Of a stretch of DNA of 64,000 nucleotides, positions 10,230 to 22,271 are shown piece after piece. The position numbers and the translations under genes were made by a program. The notes under the pieces are model-generated. The model made no database searches. It was not told where the DNA came from and worked only from the letters and a program-made list of their open reading frames with translations. Positions within the stretch are counted from its first letter, which is position 1. Each line of letters opens with the position of its first letter. Source of the stretch: Loripinus fragilis (lineage: Eukaryota; Mollusca; Bivalvia; Lucinida; Lucinidae); the NCBI GenBank assembly GCA_964019695.1, contig OZ026524.1, positions 16,906,509-16,970,508 of the forward strand. The letters are read 5' to 3'.

Positions 10230-10712
10230 ATGAATTATAATGCTAGTAAATGTTAAAATATGCCAATATTGTTGACAATTCTAGCATTTATAAGCATGAT
10301 TATATATAAATGCAACATGAGCATGATAAAAAATCATGCTCAGTCGAGTTGTGTAACCTCAGTACCAGGGTCCACACTGTTTGCTCGGTGTTTTTAATCA
10401 TCTTGAGCAAACTGCATTTTTTTCAAATAAATTTCAGATATTGGCATCATATATGAACAGACATATCTGACCTCACAGTTACCTAACTTGTTAATACCCG
10501 ACTTAACTGAGCATGCTTATAAACCTAAAACGCTCGAAAACGTGCTTGTAAAAGGTTAAATTAAATGTATTTTTGTACTAACGTGCGCATCTGGATTGAT
10601 CTTGGAGAAAAAACATTTGGGTTGTTGATTTATTATCCTAAAAATTGTTGATTTTTAGGTTGATAATAACATACTTTGGAACACTGAGAATGCACCAGAT
10701 TGCACCATTTTA
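10230..10712. repeat. Dispersed hairpin repeat and AT-rich unassigned sequence
   Basis: 10230-10340 is a second copy of the AATGTTAAAATATGCCAATA-type hairpin seen at 130-310. The rest, to 10712, contains a second small fold (CCTAAAAATTGTTGATTTTTAGG, about 10638) and no recognisable gene. Confidence 0.4.
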
Positions 10713-10849
10713 ACTCACCTGAGCCAAAGGCTCTCGGTGAGCTTATAGGATCGGAGTCGAGCCAGCGTGCGTCCATACGTCCATTCACACTTTCAGACAT
10801 GAGTATCTCTGAGACCAGCCGGCTGCATTAGGTTTTGGGCCAGATTGGA
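10713..10849 (+). repeat. Family D element head
   Basis: ACTCACCTGAGCCAAAGGCTCTCGGTGAG can form the family D hairpin, and GTGCGTCCATACGTCC follows, as at 6065-6180. It leads straight into the tandem array at 10850. Confidence 0.55.
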
Positions 10850-11930
10850 TGAGAACTCTGGTTTCAATGGCAACAGATAGCTCCCATAGGGTTATAATGG
10901 GGAAAATCTTGTGAGCACTCTTGCTCTTCCATTTTTATTTGATCTTCTTCATTCTTGCAGGTAACAAGAAAAAGCAATAAAAGCTTGGATGAGTTCGAAA
11001 TTCAGCAAGATTCGACAAGGGTCTGCGGAGTTAGCTACCCTTGAATGTCTGATATAATCTCCATAGACATATAGATGGAGAAATGTTGTGATCACTCTAG
11101 TGCTTTCATTTTTGAATGGATCTTCATCATTCTTGCAGGTAACAAGGACAATTATAAAAGCTTGAATAAGTTTGAATGTCTGCTAGATTCCATCACCAAC
11201 TACTGTGTTAGGTGTTAGCTGTCATTGAGCGTTAGAAAAATGAATGTATAATGTTGTGAGCACTCTAGCATCTTAATTTTTGATTGAATCTTATTTATTC
11301 TTGCATGTAACAAGGACAAATTTGAAAGCTTGAATGGGTTTGAAATTTGGTAAGATATGACTTGGGTGTACGCAGTTAGTTGCCCTTGAGGGGTCTGAAA
11401 AAATCTCCCTATGCTTATAATTGGAGAAATGTTGCGAGCAGTCTAGTGCTTTCTTTTTGGATGAATCTTCATCGTTCTTGCAAGTAACAAGGACAACTAT
11501 AAAAGTTTGAATGAGTTTGAATTTCTGTCAGATCCCATAACCAGCTACTGAGTTAGCTGCCCTTGAGCGTTTAAAAACGAATTATAATGTTGTGAGCACT
11601 CTAGCACCTTCATTTTAATAGGATCTTCTTCATTCTTGCAGGTTACAAGGACAACTATAAAATCTTGTATCAGTTTGAAATTCAGCAGGATCGGACATGG
11701 GTCTGAGGAGTTAGCTGCCCTTGAACGTCTGAAAAAATCTCCATATACTTATAATGGGAGTAATGTTGTGAGCACACTGGTGCTTTTATTTTTGGATGGA
11801 TCTTCATCATTCTTGCAGGTATCAAGGACATTTGTTAAAGCTTTAAAGAGTTATGTTTTCAACCATACTTGACAACCAACCATAGAGTTAGCTGTCCTTG
11901 AGTGTCTAAAATATAGCTCTAAAATGTCAC
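10850..11930. repeat. Tandem array, about 172-bp unit, six units
   Basis: The marker ATTCTTGCAGGTAACAAGGA recurs with small changes near 10951, 11130, 11299, 11475, 11631 and 11810, a spacing of 156-179 bp. Each unit also holds a GAGCACTCTAGTGCTTTCAT-like block and a TAGCTGCCCTTGA-like block. Odd and even units seem more alike among themselves, hinting at a two-unit period. The 78-codon frame inside is a product of the repeat. Such arrays form the bodies of family D elements in this window. Confidence 0.7.
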
Positions 11931-14072
11931 AGAGGGGTCATAACTTGGTTTACAAGGAGCATGGTTCCTCTAAAGGGGTTCAGCATCAGTCTTGCGAAAG
12001 CACTGGCCTTACAGAGAGACATGCTTGGATGACAACAATTCAACAAAGAGGGCACTTAATAAGAAAAAAGACAAACCCAAGTCACAAATTATGATTTTTT
12101 CCCTGATAAATTATGTGCTATGCCAGAAACCTGCCTTTATGGTAATAGTTGAACTTGAAAGAAAGCAGCATTGAAAGGAAGAAATAAACTTTGATCTCAT
12201 GTACATGTAGAAAAGTCCCACTTTAGATAAGTGCCAAAAGATGTCAGGCTTTTTAAAAGGTAATACTTGTATGTCATAATATTTGACATAAACTACAGGA
12301 TTTAAATGCTAGAATATATTTAATACAGTTATTTATTTATTCTTTTTTGTTTTCTACAGTCACATATATAGACTTTTCAGGATCATTTTCATTTTTCCAC
12401 ATGGGTCTTCTTTTTCATATTTTTGGAACGCCATCTTGGATTTTACAGGAAACAATAAAACGAATCCAAAATAATTTAGCAAGTACTACTATAATGGCAA
12501 CATTTAAATTAAAATGAAAAAAAAAAACAACTTTACTTTAAAATGGTAGATCTATTTTTCAATTATTTTGACAAGGGATCTCAAGACGGTATCTTGATAA
12601 TCTCCTTGTAAATGCAACAGAGTTTTATTTTATTTAAAGCCTATACATTCTACTTTTTTATATAACACTTTTCCCCGTTTAAGAATTTTTTTGTAAAATA
12701 TCAAAAGATAATCATAAAATTAGCCCTTTTTCAGCTATTTTTTTGTATTTGACCTTGAATTGACCTTGACCTTGAAATTGAAACCATAATCAAATGTATC
12801 TATTAAAAAGTTAAAATATACATTACAAAAATAAATACCATTAATTTGATGAAATGATATACATAAGACAAATTCTTACACAACAACCCATTGTAATTAT
12901 TTCTGGCAGCCATGTTGGACGTAATATTGTATTTCTCTGCCCTCACCAACAATGGCCACTGTATCCTGGCAGATTCATAAACTTCAGGGTTTGACAAACA
13001 TTTTGGTATATAACATTAAATTTAGTACTTTGGTCACCACCCCACATTCAACTGAGCCTTGAAAGTCACCCTACTATATCATCAAACATAGGCGTATTTG
13101 TGTTGGCCAAAATGCCACCACATACCATATACCTGCATCTGTAAATTCATACACTATTATTTACATGCTTACATAGAAAATGCATATAAATACATTGAAT
13201 TTGTTAGATGTTTATACTGAAACATAAATGACCAACAAGCAACTGGAGTGAGTACTTTGACGTCATATTAGGGTCAACAACTTGCCTGATATCACGTTCA
13301 AAACGGTTTACATATGTCGCTTCTAACTTTCATAATTGCTTCAAATTTTCTGGTTATGCGCTTAAGAGTTTGTCAGGTAACATAAGCTATATTTTGATCA
13401 TCACATCCTAAAATTTTCTTTTGTCATATCCTGGTCCATATGTTCTTGTGTCGCGTGTGAAGCATGGTCGACTTATAGGGAACATGTCGGCGTCATCCGC
13501 GTTGTCTCAAATTTGTTTTCGGTCGATAACTCTTGTAAGGATGCATCAATTTCATTCAAACTTCACAGAAGGGTCAAGATAGTAAAGGGGGTTATCCGCA
13601 TAATTCAGACTGAGCTATGGCTCTCTTTTTGACATATTTTGGCTTAACTGTGGTTTCCGAACAATACCTTTTGAAGGGATGCATCAATTTCATTCAAATT
13701 TGACAGAAGAGTAAAGCATCATAAAAAGACAGGTCGAGTTTGAATATAGAGGTCATTTGAGTTATGGTCCTTTTTAGACTTAGGTATAGGCTAATGCAAT
13801 ATTGGCTTTTTGTGTGGAATAAACTTCACATTTCTCCAAAACAATAATATCTGACAACGTCTCACTACAGGCCAGGATTACTCAGTGCCTGTAGATAAGC
13901 ATGACAGTGATTAAAATTTTACTTTACCCCCTGACCCCTTAGGTCGGGTCAAAGGTCAACTATTTAAGTTTCGCACTAACTCAGTCAGTTGTTAATATTT
14001 TTACTGAAATTTCGCATGCGTGCAGTGGTTAAATAAATATAAAACATATCAAACATGATTTTTGATCCAAGA
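11931..14072. other. Long stretch without a gene; worn repeats
   Basis: Seen here are isolated CGCCATCTTGGA and GCCATGTTGGACG words (12430, 12910), which resemble the unit of the family G array. There is also a two-unit duplication at 13500-13790 built on GGATGCATCAATTTCATTCA, and clusters of GACCTTGA near 12750. No domain is recognisable on either strand. Confidence 0.4.
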
Positions 14073-14141
14073 CCTGGGAGCAGGGTCAGGTGCGGTACTT
14101 GAGTGTATCCATCCCTGATCTTTGCACCCTTACTTACTTAG
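14073..14141 (+). repeat. Family A repeat, 3' fragment
   Basis: Only the last part of A is present: CAGGGTCAGGTGCGGTACTT, then GTATCCATCCCTGATC and the terminal CCTTACTTACTTA. It abuts the next tandem array. Confidence 0.55.
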
Positions 14142-15239
14142 GGGTAGGGACAAAATGTCAAAATTTCATGTTCATGTTGCATATCAAATTAAATGGAATC
14201 ATTAATGTAGCAACATGGTAGCAAATATTTTGCCCACAGACCCTCCCCACACACACCAGCGACTCTCGGTGTCAAAATTCAACTTTTTTAGAACATGGTC
14301 GTGTGGCATATCAAATTAAAGGGAATAACGAATACAGTAATATGGTAGCCAATATTTTGCCCACAGTCCCCAAACCCCAGCCCTGGAGGTCAAAATTCAA
14401 CTTTTTCAGAACATGGTTATGTTTGCTATGAAATTAAAGGGAATCATGGTAGCAATTATTAAACGATTTTGCCCACAGTCTCACCACCTGACCAAGGGGA
14501 GGGGGTCAACTTCATGGTAGCAAATATTTTGGTCGCAGACCCTCCCCCACCCCACCCGGGCCCTAAGGGACTAAATTCACTTTTTCAGAATATGATCATG
14601 TTGCATATGGAATTAAAGGGAATCACGAATGCAGTAACATAGTATATTTTTTCTGCCTACAGACCCACCCCCTGACCCTGGGGTGGGGTCAAAGCTCAAC
14701 TTTCTCTGAACATGGTCATGTTGCATATTGAATTAAAGGGAAGTACAAATGCAGCAACATGGTAGCAAAACTTTTGCCCAGTGGTCCCAAAATACCTCTC
14801 CCTCTGACCTTTGGGGTGGGGTCAAGAGGTCAAAATTCAACTGTTTCAGAACACGGTTATGTTGCATATCAAATTAAAGGGAATCTCAAAATTGTACTGG
14901 TGATCCTCACCCCCTGTCCCTTGGGTTGGGGTCAAAAGGTCAAAGTTCCACTTTTTCAGAATATGGTCATGTTGCATATGAAATAAAAAGATACCACGAA
15001 TGCAGCAACAGTGTAGCAAATTTTATGTCCACAGACACCCCCACTCTGGGAATCGGGTCAATAGGTCAAAGGTCAACCTTTAAGAACGTAATTTTGTTGC
15101 TTATCAAATTGATAGGAATCATGAAATGTAGCCACATGGTAGCAAATAGTTTGCCTGCAACCCACATCCCCTGACCCTAGAGGTCAAAAGGTCAAAATTC
15201 AACTTTTGCAGACAATGTCATGTTACATATCATATTTTA
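14142..15239. repeat. Tandem array, about 120-bp unit, about nine units
   Basis: Each unit carries GGTCAAAATTCAACTTTTTC, CATGTTGCATAT, AAATTAAAGGGAATCA, a GTAGCAAATATTTTGCCCAC block and a C-rich ACCCCCTGACCC block. The CATGTTGCATAT marker recurs about every 110-140 bp from 14172 to 15217, with one gap near 14500 where units are shortened. Open frames of 75-82 codons at 14759-15174 are frames through the array. Confidence 0.7.
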
Positions 15240-16389
15240 CAGTTTCTCCTAAGCAGCAGGAATGTCTTTAATGGTTACACCCAACCAGCAGTCATGATGG
15301 TAATTAACATCTGCAGCATGCAGATATATCTCTTACTCGTTGGTTTGTTGATACACTCCACTCCATAAGTAAATAGTATTTTCCTCTTTTTTCGGTAATT
15401 TTATTTTTTAACAATCCATCCATAAACTACTTTCAAGCTGATTTTCCCCGCATATTGATTAAAAAAAGGTATGTACTTTGAGCAAGCACGCTGTCACAGA
15501 GTTTTCGGTGATATCGTTCGTTTAGCATGTTTGCCCAAAGTATGAACTTTTATAAGAATAATATGATATTAAGGTTCGTATTATCAGATCCAACCAAAGG
15601 TAGTCTTGAAAGCAGTGCATGGATTGATGGATAAGATTACCAGAACAAAGACACACAAAAAACATTACCATTATGAAAAAAATAAGTCCGTTTTTTCAGT
15701 GCAGTGTATAATAATCCCCCATGTCATATCACAATATACATCCTACTATCTCTGCCATCTTGGACGACATCTTGTATATTTTACAACGCTGAAACACAAC
15801 AACATCATGCCAGTCAAATTCGCCGAATGCAACTACCGTTGAAAACTATCAGAAAACGGTTATTAACTGTGATTCTGATTTCAAGTGGGATTTTGCATTA
15901 AAATGGCGGCCATCTTGGACACCATCGTAAATAGTTCAACCTTCTGAATCAAACAATGTTCCATTTTAATCATTTGTATCAATTAGACTCTAAAAAGCCA
16001 TACAAAGTCAACAATAAAATGCTTTTTATTGCGTTATTTTGGTCAGATAGGTCTTAGGGGACTAAATGACGGCCATCTTGGGCGCCATCTTCAATATTTC
16101 AACCCTCTGAATCGAATCAATGTTCCATTTTAATTGTCTGTATCATTTAGCCTCTAAACATCCATAAAAAGTAAAAATTAGAGCTCTTTTTATCGAACCT
16201 GTTGGTCAGATAGGTGTTAGGAGCATAACTGACGGTCATCTTGGACGCCATCTTTAATTTTTCAAAACGCTCAATAATGCCAGAGTGGCATCAGTTGGAT
16301 TCATTATGTACAATGTCTGAACAACAAGAATCCGTGAAGAAAAAAACTTTAAAATCAAGTTCCAGGTCATTCTTGTTTTCCACCGGACT
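15240..16389 (+). repeat. Family G element, partial copy 1
   Basis: 15240-15720 matches 29560-30070 in inverted orientation (CCAACCAGCAGTCATGATGG and ACCAGAACAAAGACA are clear markers). 15900-16260 holds two to three units of the ~170-bp G array (CGGCCATCTTGGACGCCATC). 16260-16389 is the G terminal region with the hairpin ATGCCAGAGTGGCAT and end ACCGGACT. The 60-codon frame at 16241-16423 merely follows this terminal region. No opposite terminus was found, so the copy is incomplete. Confidence 0.6.
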
Positions 16390-16574
16390 ATGTCGCCGTC
16401 CGAGTGCTTATTTGGACGGTTGATTTGGGATTTTGGCTAAAAATGACATTGCGGAGACGTTTGCGGGTTCAAGCTCAAATACATTACCCTCTGTGTTTTG
16501 GCCGTGTCAGGTGGTGGTATATATTTTCCTAGGGACTTCTCGTAACTTAAATAGTTTAAACTAAAGATCGTCGA

Positions 16575-16725
16575 TATAACCTAGAGCATTATCTGAAGGG
16601 CCGCTTGTTCGAGACTCACCGGGACCAATGTGCTGTGTCATTTAAGAAGACATTTTATATGCTCTGCTTAGAACTGTTTCCATCCAGAAATTCATGAAGC
16701 GTCCCGATACATGTATGACTAAAAG
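16575..16725 (+). mobile_element. SINE remnant
   Basis: GCTTGTTCGAGACTCACC resembles a B box, and ATGCTCTGCTTAGAACTG resembles the body of the SINE at 7930-8127. The tail is lost. It is old and degraded. Confidence 0.4.
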
Positions 16726-17044
16726 AGTGTTGACTGATGCGTAAACCTTCAGCGCAGACAAAAAATACATTTCGACATTATTTGAACACAGACAGTTAGC
16801 CCAATAATACCTAGCACCCATATAAAGGAATTTGACAAACAGTTCAGATCCACTGTAGACACAAGGCAGATGGTGAACGAAAAAAAATGTCTGATAAGAT
16901 TCTACACTGTTTGCTTATATGATACAACAATTTCTGCTAAATTATGAATATCACCATGATAAAACATTATTTTAGGACCTCATCGGCACATTCTACATGT
17001 TCTACAGTCCCAGTGAAAGAAGAAAAAGGCCACTTGATCGTTAG

Positions 17045-17235
17045 ACTGGGGAATTAAGGGATGCAAGTGCGAGGCTCACCACCGGCGCAGTCGCAAATGT
17101 ATCCATCAGCAAGACACGTTATCCACTGCTTACTACTGGTTCAACCTATGAAAAAGGGAAATCGTCCCAATATTACTGTACATTTGTTGACGTGGACGTA
17201 AATCTCCAAAAACAAACGGAAAATAATAAACTTGA
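17045..17235 (+). mobile_element. SINE, diverged copy
   Basis: AGCAAGACACGTTATCCACTG then CTTACTACTGGTTC matches the SINE body at 7930-8127. The 3' end GACGTAAATCTCC followed by AAAAACAAACGG matches the tail. The head (GCGAGGCTCACCACCGGCGC) is poorly tRNA-like. Confidence 0.5.
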
Positions 17236-17242
17236 AAAAAAA

Positions 17243-17322
17243 ATGTTAGGTAGGAATCCAACCATAGACCACACGTACATGAGTCAGTTGTTCTAACCAC
17301 TAGGCCAGAGAGTCTTTCGTAA
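17243..17322 (-). repeat. tRNA-like sequence, degenerate
   Basis: Read on the minus strand it contains CTCTGGCCTAGTGGTTAGAA (A box and D arm) and TATGGTTGGATTCCTACC (B box and T arm). The outer stem does not pair, so a functional tRNA is unlikely. It is probably the head of another SINE inserted next to the one at 17045-17235. Confidence 0.45.
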
Positions 17323-17929
17323 AGATTCTTGCTTTCTTTATTTTAGTATTTTGAACGTACTTGTAACTTTTGACGATTACAACTATCCGTAACAGTGAAT
17401 ATACGTCATTGTTTGCGCATGAATAATTTTCTTAGCAAAGCGGATCTAGTTTCCATCACGAATGTAACATTTGTTTCAATCAGAATTACAAATAATCATG
17501 AAAAATATTTAAGAGATACACCAAACTAATGATATTGAGGCTTGGGGCTTTATTTTTATACGAGCAGAAGCTGGGGATGTAGCAAATTTCTTGTGTTTTA
17601 AAATGCTGTTTAGTAATAGCTGAATCCGCCACCATTCCTTAGTCATAATCTTTAGTCTTAGTCGTTAGTCAATCCTTATTAGACATTTTTTACCCACAAA
17701 GCGAACTGCTGATAGCGGATAACTGACTGCGGATTAAATTTTAGGGAACAGTTCAACATTCATTTTGATACCAAAATTACAAAAACCCCGACCATCGGAC
17801 AGCGATTCAGGCTTTATTCAATGACGTACTGTTTATACACACTGGGTTTGTGGCAATCAAGAGCTCAATTTGTTTTCAACAAAACTGTTTTCTATGCCCC
17901 AAAGGAACTTTGGGAGGCGTATAGTAATC
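17323..17929. other. No gene seen
   Basis: AT-rich sequence without recognisable repeats beyond short TTAGTC runs near 17640-17680. No domain is recognisable in any frame. Confidence 0.45.
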
Positions 17930-18830
17930 GCACTGCCCATCCCGCCGTCCGTCCATCAGTCTGTCCATCCTGCTTCCTGTCCAGTGCATATCTCCTATAT
18001 TCTTTGAGGTAGGATTTTCAAATTTGGTGTGTGGATGCATATTGAGATAGCAAAGTGTCTCGTAATATTTTCAGGTCACTGTGACATTGACCTAGTTTTC
18101 AGAATAATCGTGTCCGGAGCATATCTCCTATATTATTTAAGGAAGGAATCCCAAATTTGGTATTTGGTGGAATCCCAAATTTCGTATTTGGATGCATCTT
18201 GAGATGAAAAAGCGTCGCGCACCAACCTTGGGTCCCTGTGACATTGACCTTGGCCTCTGACCTAGTTTCTAGAAACTGCTTTGAGTCTGGTGCATATCTC
18301 CTATATTCTTTGATGTAGGAATTCCAAAATTGGTGTGTAAATGCATCCTGGGATGGCGGAGTGTCACGTACCATTTTCGAGTCACTGTGACCTTGACCTC
18401 TGACCTAGTTTTAAGAATTATTGTGTCTGGAGCACATCTCTTATATTCTTTGAGGTAGAAATTCCAAATTTGGTGTGTAAATGCATGTTTGGTGGCAATT
18501 TGGTGTGTGAATGCATCTTGGAATGACGGATTGTCTCGTTCCATTTTTGGTCTCTGTGACCTTAACCTCTGACCTAGTTTCTAGAATTGGCATCAAGTCT
18601 AGTGCATAACTTCTATATTCTTTGAGGTAGGAATTCAAAATTAGGTGTGTTGAGGCATCTTGAGATGACACAGTGTCGCGTACCACTTTTTGGGTCACTA
18701 TGACCTTGATCTCTGATCTAGTTTTTGAACAATTGTGTCCAGAGCATTTCATCTATATTATTTGAGCTAGGGATCCCAATTTTGGTGTGCATTTGCATCT
18801 TGGGATGTCAGAGTCTCATGTGGTAAATGT
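17930..18830. repeat. Tandem array, alternating 135/171-bp units
   Basis: The marker CATATCTCCTATATTCTTTG recurs near 17987, 18120, 18292, 18432, 18603 and 18741, so steps alternate about 134-140 and 171 bp. The period may really be a pair of about 307 bp. Every unit carries GGTGTGTGAATGCATCTTGG, a CACTGTGACCTTGACC block and TCTGACCTAGTTTCTAGAA. Within some long units the TTTGGTGTGTAAATGCAT block is itself duplicated. A CGTCCGTCC-type head at 17940 matches family D. The three overlapping minus-strand frames of 91-103 codons are frames through the array, not proteins. Confidence 0.72.
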
Positions 18831-19395
18831 GTTTTAGGTTCGTATTTCTTTCTTTATCACAAGTCAATCACCATCAAGGTAAGCTGGGATGGCCAGGACC
18901 TGGCTTGTACGTCAGAAACAGTGGAAGGTAGTCTATTTATTGAATCTGTATTACCACTGCATTGGAGGTCAGCAATGCAATACATTGCGACAGTCAGTAT
19001 GCCTGGTAGAAAACCAAATCACGGTTTAACTATGGTTTTCACTTTAATTGCATCACGATGGACCAGACCTCAGTCTCAGATACTTTCGTCTCTATGCTGG
19101 CTTCTTATGCTTGTTTTCAGCTGGGCCCACCGTGGCTCAACTTGAGAGATACTCTTTAGTTCTAACTCTGTGAGCCATTTTCTTTGTTTCACCAAATCAT
19201 TGATAGTTTGTTTCTCTGTGATAATGTTTTGCATAAGTTAGAAATCCTCTATTCGAGCTGAACACGTTTGTGTTTAAAAGAAACCCAGCAGAATCAAGAG
19301 CACAGATTTGGCGCCATAACGCATCTAAGCCACCAGTAGTTTCCGCTGCTGTCTATTCATTGGCGGTGATTCTGTCGTTGTTGATTGCTCATTAC
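18831..19395. other. No gene seen
   Basis: Transition between two arrays. The 74- and 85-codon open frames at 18921-19145 and 19270-19527 have no recognisable family and no flanking splice or promoter evidence. Confidence 0.4.
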
Positions 19396-19740
19396 TTTGT
19401 AACCAGATGGTATACTAGTTTGATCAAATTTTGCATACATATACATTTCAACACTGTCCAAACACTGGCATGCGTAACAGTTTCGTTTGACAGACAAGGT
19501 TTTGCCGAGCATCAGTCAGGCGGGTAATGGTCAGTTAGTATAAATGCTCATAAATCTTAAACCACATGGTATATTTCGATCCAATTTTGCATACTTATTA
19601 TTTACTCATTTTAACATTGTTCAGACGCTGGTATGCAAAACGGTGACAACGCTTTGTCAAGCATCATTTACGCTGGTCGAGGTATTTTAGTGAAATGCTC
19701 ATAACTTTGAACGGCATGTTATACATGTATTTTGATAAAA
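19396..19740. repeat. Two to three diverged units of about 165 bp
   Basis: ATTTTGCATACATATACATT and CACTGGCATGCGTAACAGTT are repeated about 165 bp further on as ATTTTGCATACTTATTATTT and GCTGGTATGCAAAACGGTG. AATGCTCATAA follows in both units. Confidence 0.5.
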
Positions 19741-20438
19741 AAAATTCATACTTATCCTTGGCAATGGTATAATATAATTATTTTGAATCTTGAAAAATAG
19801 CTGAGAATCTGATGTTGTGGTGTTCTTATTTTAACTCTGGTAGTCATTTTGTTCAGCCGATCAGAACCGATTGAGAAAATTTACAAGATGACCTTATAAT
19901 AAACCTTCGTGTGATTTGTTTTTGAATTTGGAACAGTAGCTCGAGCGAATATGCCATTTAGAGATATTTCTCATCTACAACACTGGCAGCCAGCTTGTTT
20001 GGCGGAGTAAAGTTATTAACTTAAAGGCAATTTTGTTAGAGAGCATTATGAGGAACATTTCTGCGAAATTATTTTGCATTTGTACCAGTGCTGAGTTTCG
20101 CCTTTCATTTAAACTTGTAGAAATACTCACCCTACAAGTCTCTTAAGCTTAAATTTACTCATTTATCATGATTTTAAACTCAAATATGATATTTTGGACC
20201 CCTATACTAGAATGTCTTAAAACTATTTCACTCTCAAATTGAACACTATCCCTTTCTCAACCAGTCACAGCATGATAGAAAACTAATTCGAATCTCAGGC
20301 GAATGTATGTGAACCGCAACTGCAACTTATATCCCCAATAATGCTCTCGCTTCCTTCAATCTCGGCATAGTCAGAGCAGTAAAAACGTATTTAACTTTAA
20401 AATGTTGTTTCTTAGATATACGTTCACCACGGGTCGTG
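19741..20438. other. No gene seen
   Basis: AT-rich; nothing recognised on either strand. Confidence 0.45.
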
Positions 20439-20660
20439 CACATTAAGCTCAGTTTATTGTTGCTCTAATTGTGGTAGTTTTGTGTTTTGTGCTAGTTTTT
20501 CTATGCAGTACTTGGTATCGATTCTAGTTTTGCAATCATCCGCTAGGGAAGAGAGAGCTGGTTGCTGTCTACTTGCAGTCATGCGGCTGTAAGTGTTCTG
20601 TGTCTCTTCCTCACGGTGTGGTTGGTTGGTCTGCAGTATGTGATTGTGTTTTTTCTGGAC
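20439..20660 (+). repeat. Family B repeat, strongly diverged
   Basis: GCTCAGTTTATTGTTGCTC, GTACTTGGTATCGATTCTAG, TTTTGCAATCATCCGCTAGG and TGGTTGGTCTGCAGTATGTG align in order with the B copies at 46.4 and 60.5 kb. It is one of the most divergent copies. Confidence 0.5.
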
Positions 20661-20773
20661 TCTTAGGTTTAAGAATTGCGCTCAGCATCGCCACCTGCCC
20701 GATGTTATGCCTCACATATCGTGAACAGAAAAGCCTTTAGATTAAAGAAAGATGAACCAAATATCGCTTTTAA

Positions 20774-21139
20774 AGCTGCATACTCTGTAACTATGAACAT
20801 TTTCTTAAAAAATTTATTTTCTTTTTAAATCATTTGTAAAAGTAGAATTAAGCTATGTTTTCACAATAAAATGTTCAGTACAGCTGAAAACTGCATGGAA
20901 AAGTGAATTATCTTATCAAATAGTTGTATTTTTCTCTTGTTGGTAATTATTTGCGTCCCTCCAATAATTATAGACCGTTGAATTTTAACATAAATGCAGT
21001 TGTTTTGATAGTGATAACTTGTTAAGATTTACGAAAATGGTAAAATGTTTACCTGAATTTGAGTATTTTTACTGCGTTCTTGAAAAATAAAAACATTATT
21101 TTTAAAATTAGAAGATCAAAAGTTACAGACTATGCAGCT
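20774..21139. mobile_element. TTAA-flanked MITE, family H copy 1
   Basis: The element starts AGCTGCATACTCTGTAACT and ends in AGTTACAGACTATGCAGCT, its near-perfect complement. TTAA lies on both sides (20770-20773 and 21140-21143). TTAA duplication is typical of piggyBac-type transposases. At 366 bp it is non-autonomous. A second copy with the same features is at 21905-22271. Because TTAA plus AGCT can also be read as part of a longer inverted repeat, assignment to piggyBac is an inference. Confidence 0.75.
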
Positions 21140-21904
21140 TTAAATCTTGAACTGCGCTTATAAATATATTCTATGCTAAAAATTGTTGACGCCACAATTA
21201 TGTGCATGCTACTTCATGAGCACCACAGATCATCACATATATGACTGTGAATGATTTACATGCCATAGAACAGTCTGATTACTTCAAAAAGACCGTAGCT
21301 GAAGTTTAAAAGCACCTTAATCCACATTGTCTACAGTGTTGAAAACGGGATACTTCTAATTCAGTTTACGTATTTGCATGCTGGGTAATTTTGTATGTTT
21401 TTTTGATGTCTGCTCATTTTCTCTAAATTGGTAATTTTAAAATATAATCCAGAATACAACCAGTATGTCAAATTGTTACAAAGTTCATGTTGTCGGTCTG
21501 ATCTGGCTCTAAACTTTAGCCAAAGACACAACTCGCCACTAACGCGGAAAGAGTTAATTTCGTCAGTTACATTGGCAAGATAGAAGCATGTGTGGACTGG
21601 TGCAAAATCTTGAGGCATTCGAGGTCGCCATTTCTAAAAAAGTGAATTCAGCATCCAATTATGTACAGCTGTTCGGTACATGTACATGTAGGTTATTCCG
21701 TATGCATCCGCTGAGGTACATGTAAATGTAGGTTATTCCACATATTCTATATACATCCGCTGAGGTACATGTACATGTAGGATATTCCACATAAGAGAGA
21801 AATCATCGGTGCAGCAGTCAATGTTTAATGGAAGAACCTCATATTTTAATGTGTCCTAGACAGTATGGGTGAAATTTATAAGGACAATGGACGTCTTTCT
21901 TTAA
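21140..21904. other. Spacer between the two TTAA MITEs with ACATGTACATGTAGG microrepeats
   Basis: 21670-21785 has three units of about 45 bp containing GGTACATGTACATGTAGGTT and CATCCGCTGAG. The minus-strand 85-codon frame at 21361-21618 shows no recognisable domain. Confidence 0.45.
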
Positions 21905-22271
21905 AGCTGCATACTCGGTAACTATGAACATTTTTCGAATAAAAAAATTTTTCTTTTTAAATCATTTGCAAAAGTAGAATAAAGTTATGTTGTCACAATA
22001 AATCTAATTTCTACAGTTAAAAACTGCATGAAAAAGTGAATTATCTTATAAAAACAGGTGTATTTTCTCTTGTTTGTAATTATTTGCGTCCCTCCAATAA
22101 TTCTAGACAGCTAATTTTAACATAAATGCTGTTGTTTTGGCACTAATAATTTGTTAATTATTCCGAAAAAGGTAAAATGTATACCTGAAATTTAGTATTT
22201 TTACTGTGTTCTTGAAAAATAGAAACATTATTTTTAAAATGAAAATATCAAAAGTTACAGATTATGCAGCT
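21905..22271. mobile_element. TTAA-flanked MITE, family H copy 2
   Basis: It has the same length, ends and orientation as the copy at 20774-21139, with scattered differences. The flanks are TTAA at 21901-21904 and 22272-22275. The internal landmarks GTGAATTATCTTAT and TTATTTGCGTCCCTCCAATA are shared. Two independent copies, each bounded by TTAA, make the boundaries secure. Confidence 0.75.

Noticed and set aside
14759..15174. Two overlapping frames of 75-82 codons
   Set aside because: They read through the 120-bp tandem array and show the repeat unit in the translation.
18099..18752. Three overlapping minus-strand frames of 91-103 codons with repeated peptides
   Set aside because: They follow the 135/171-bp tandem array in several phases; the peptide repeats are a consequence of the DNA repeat.
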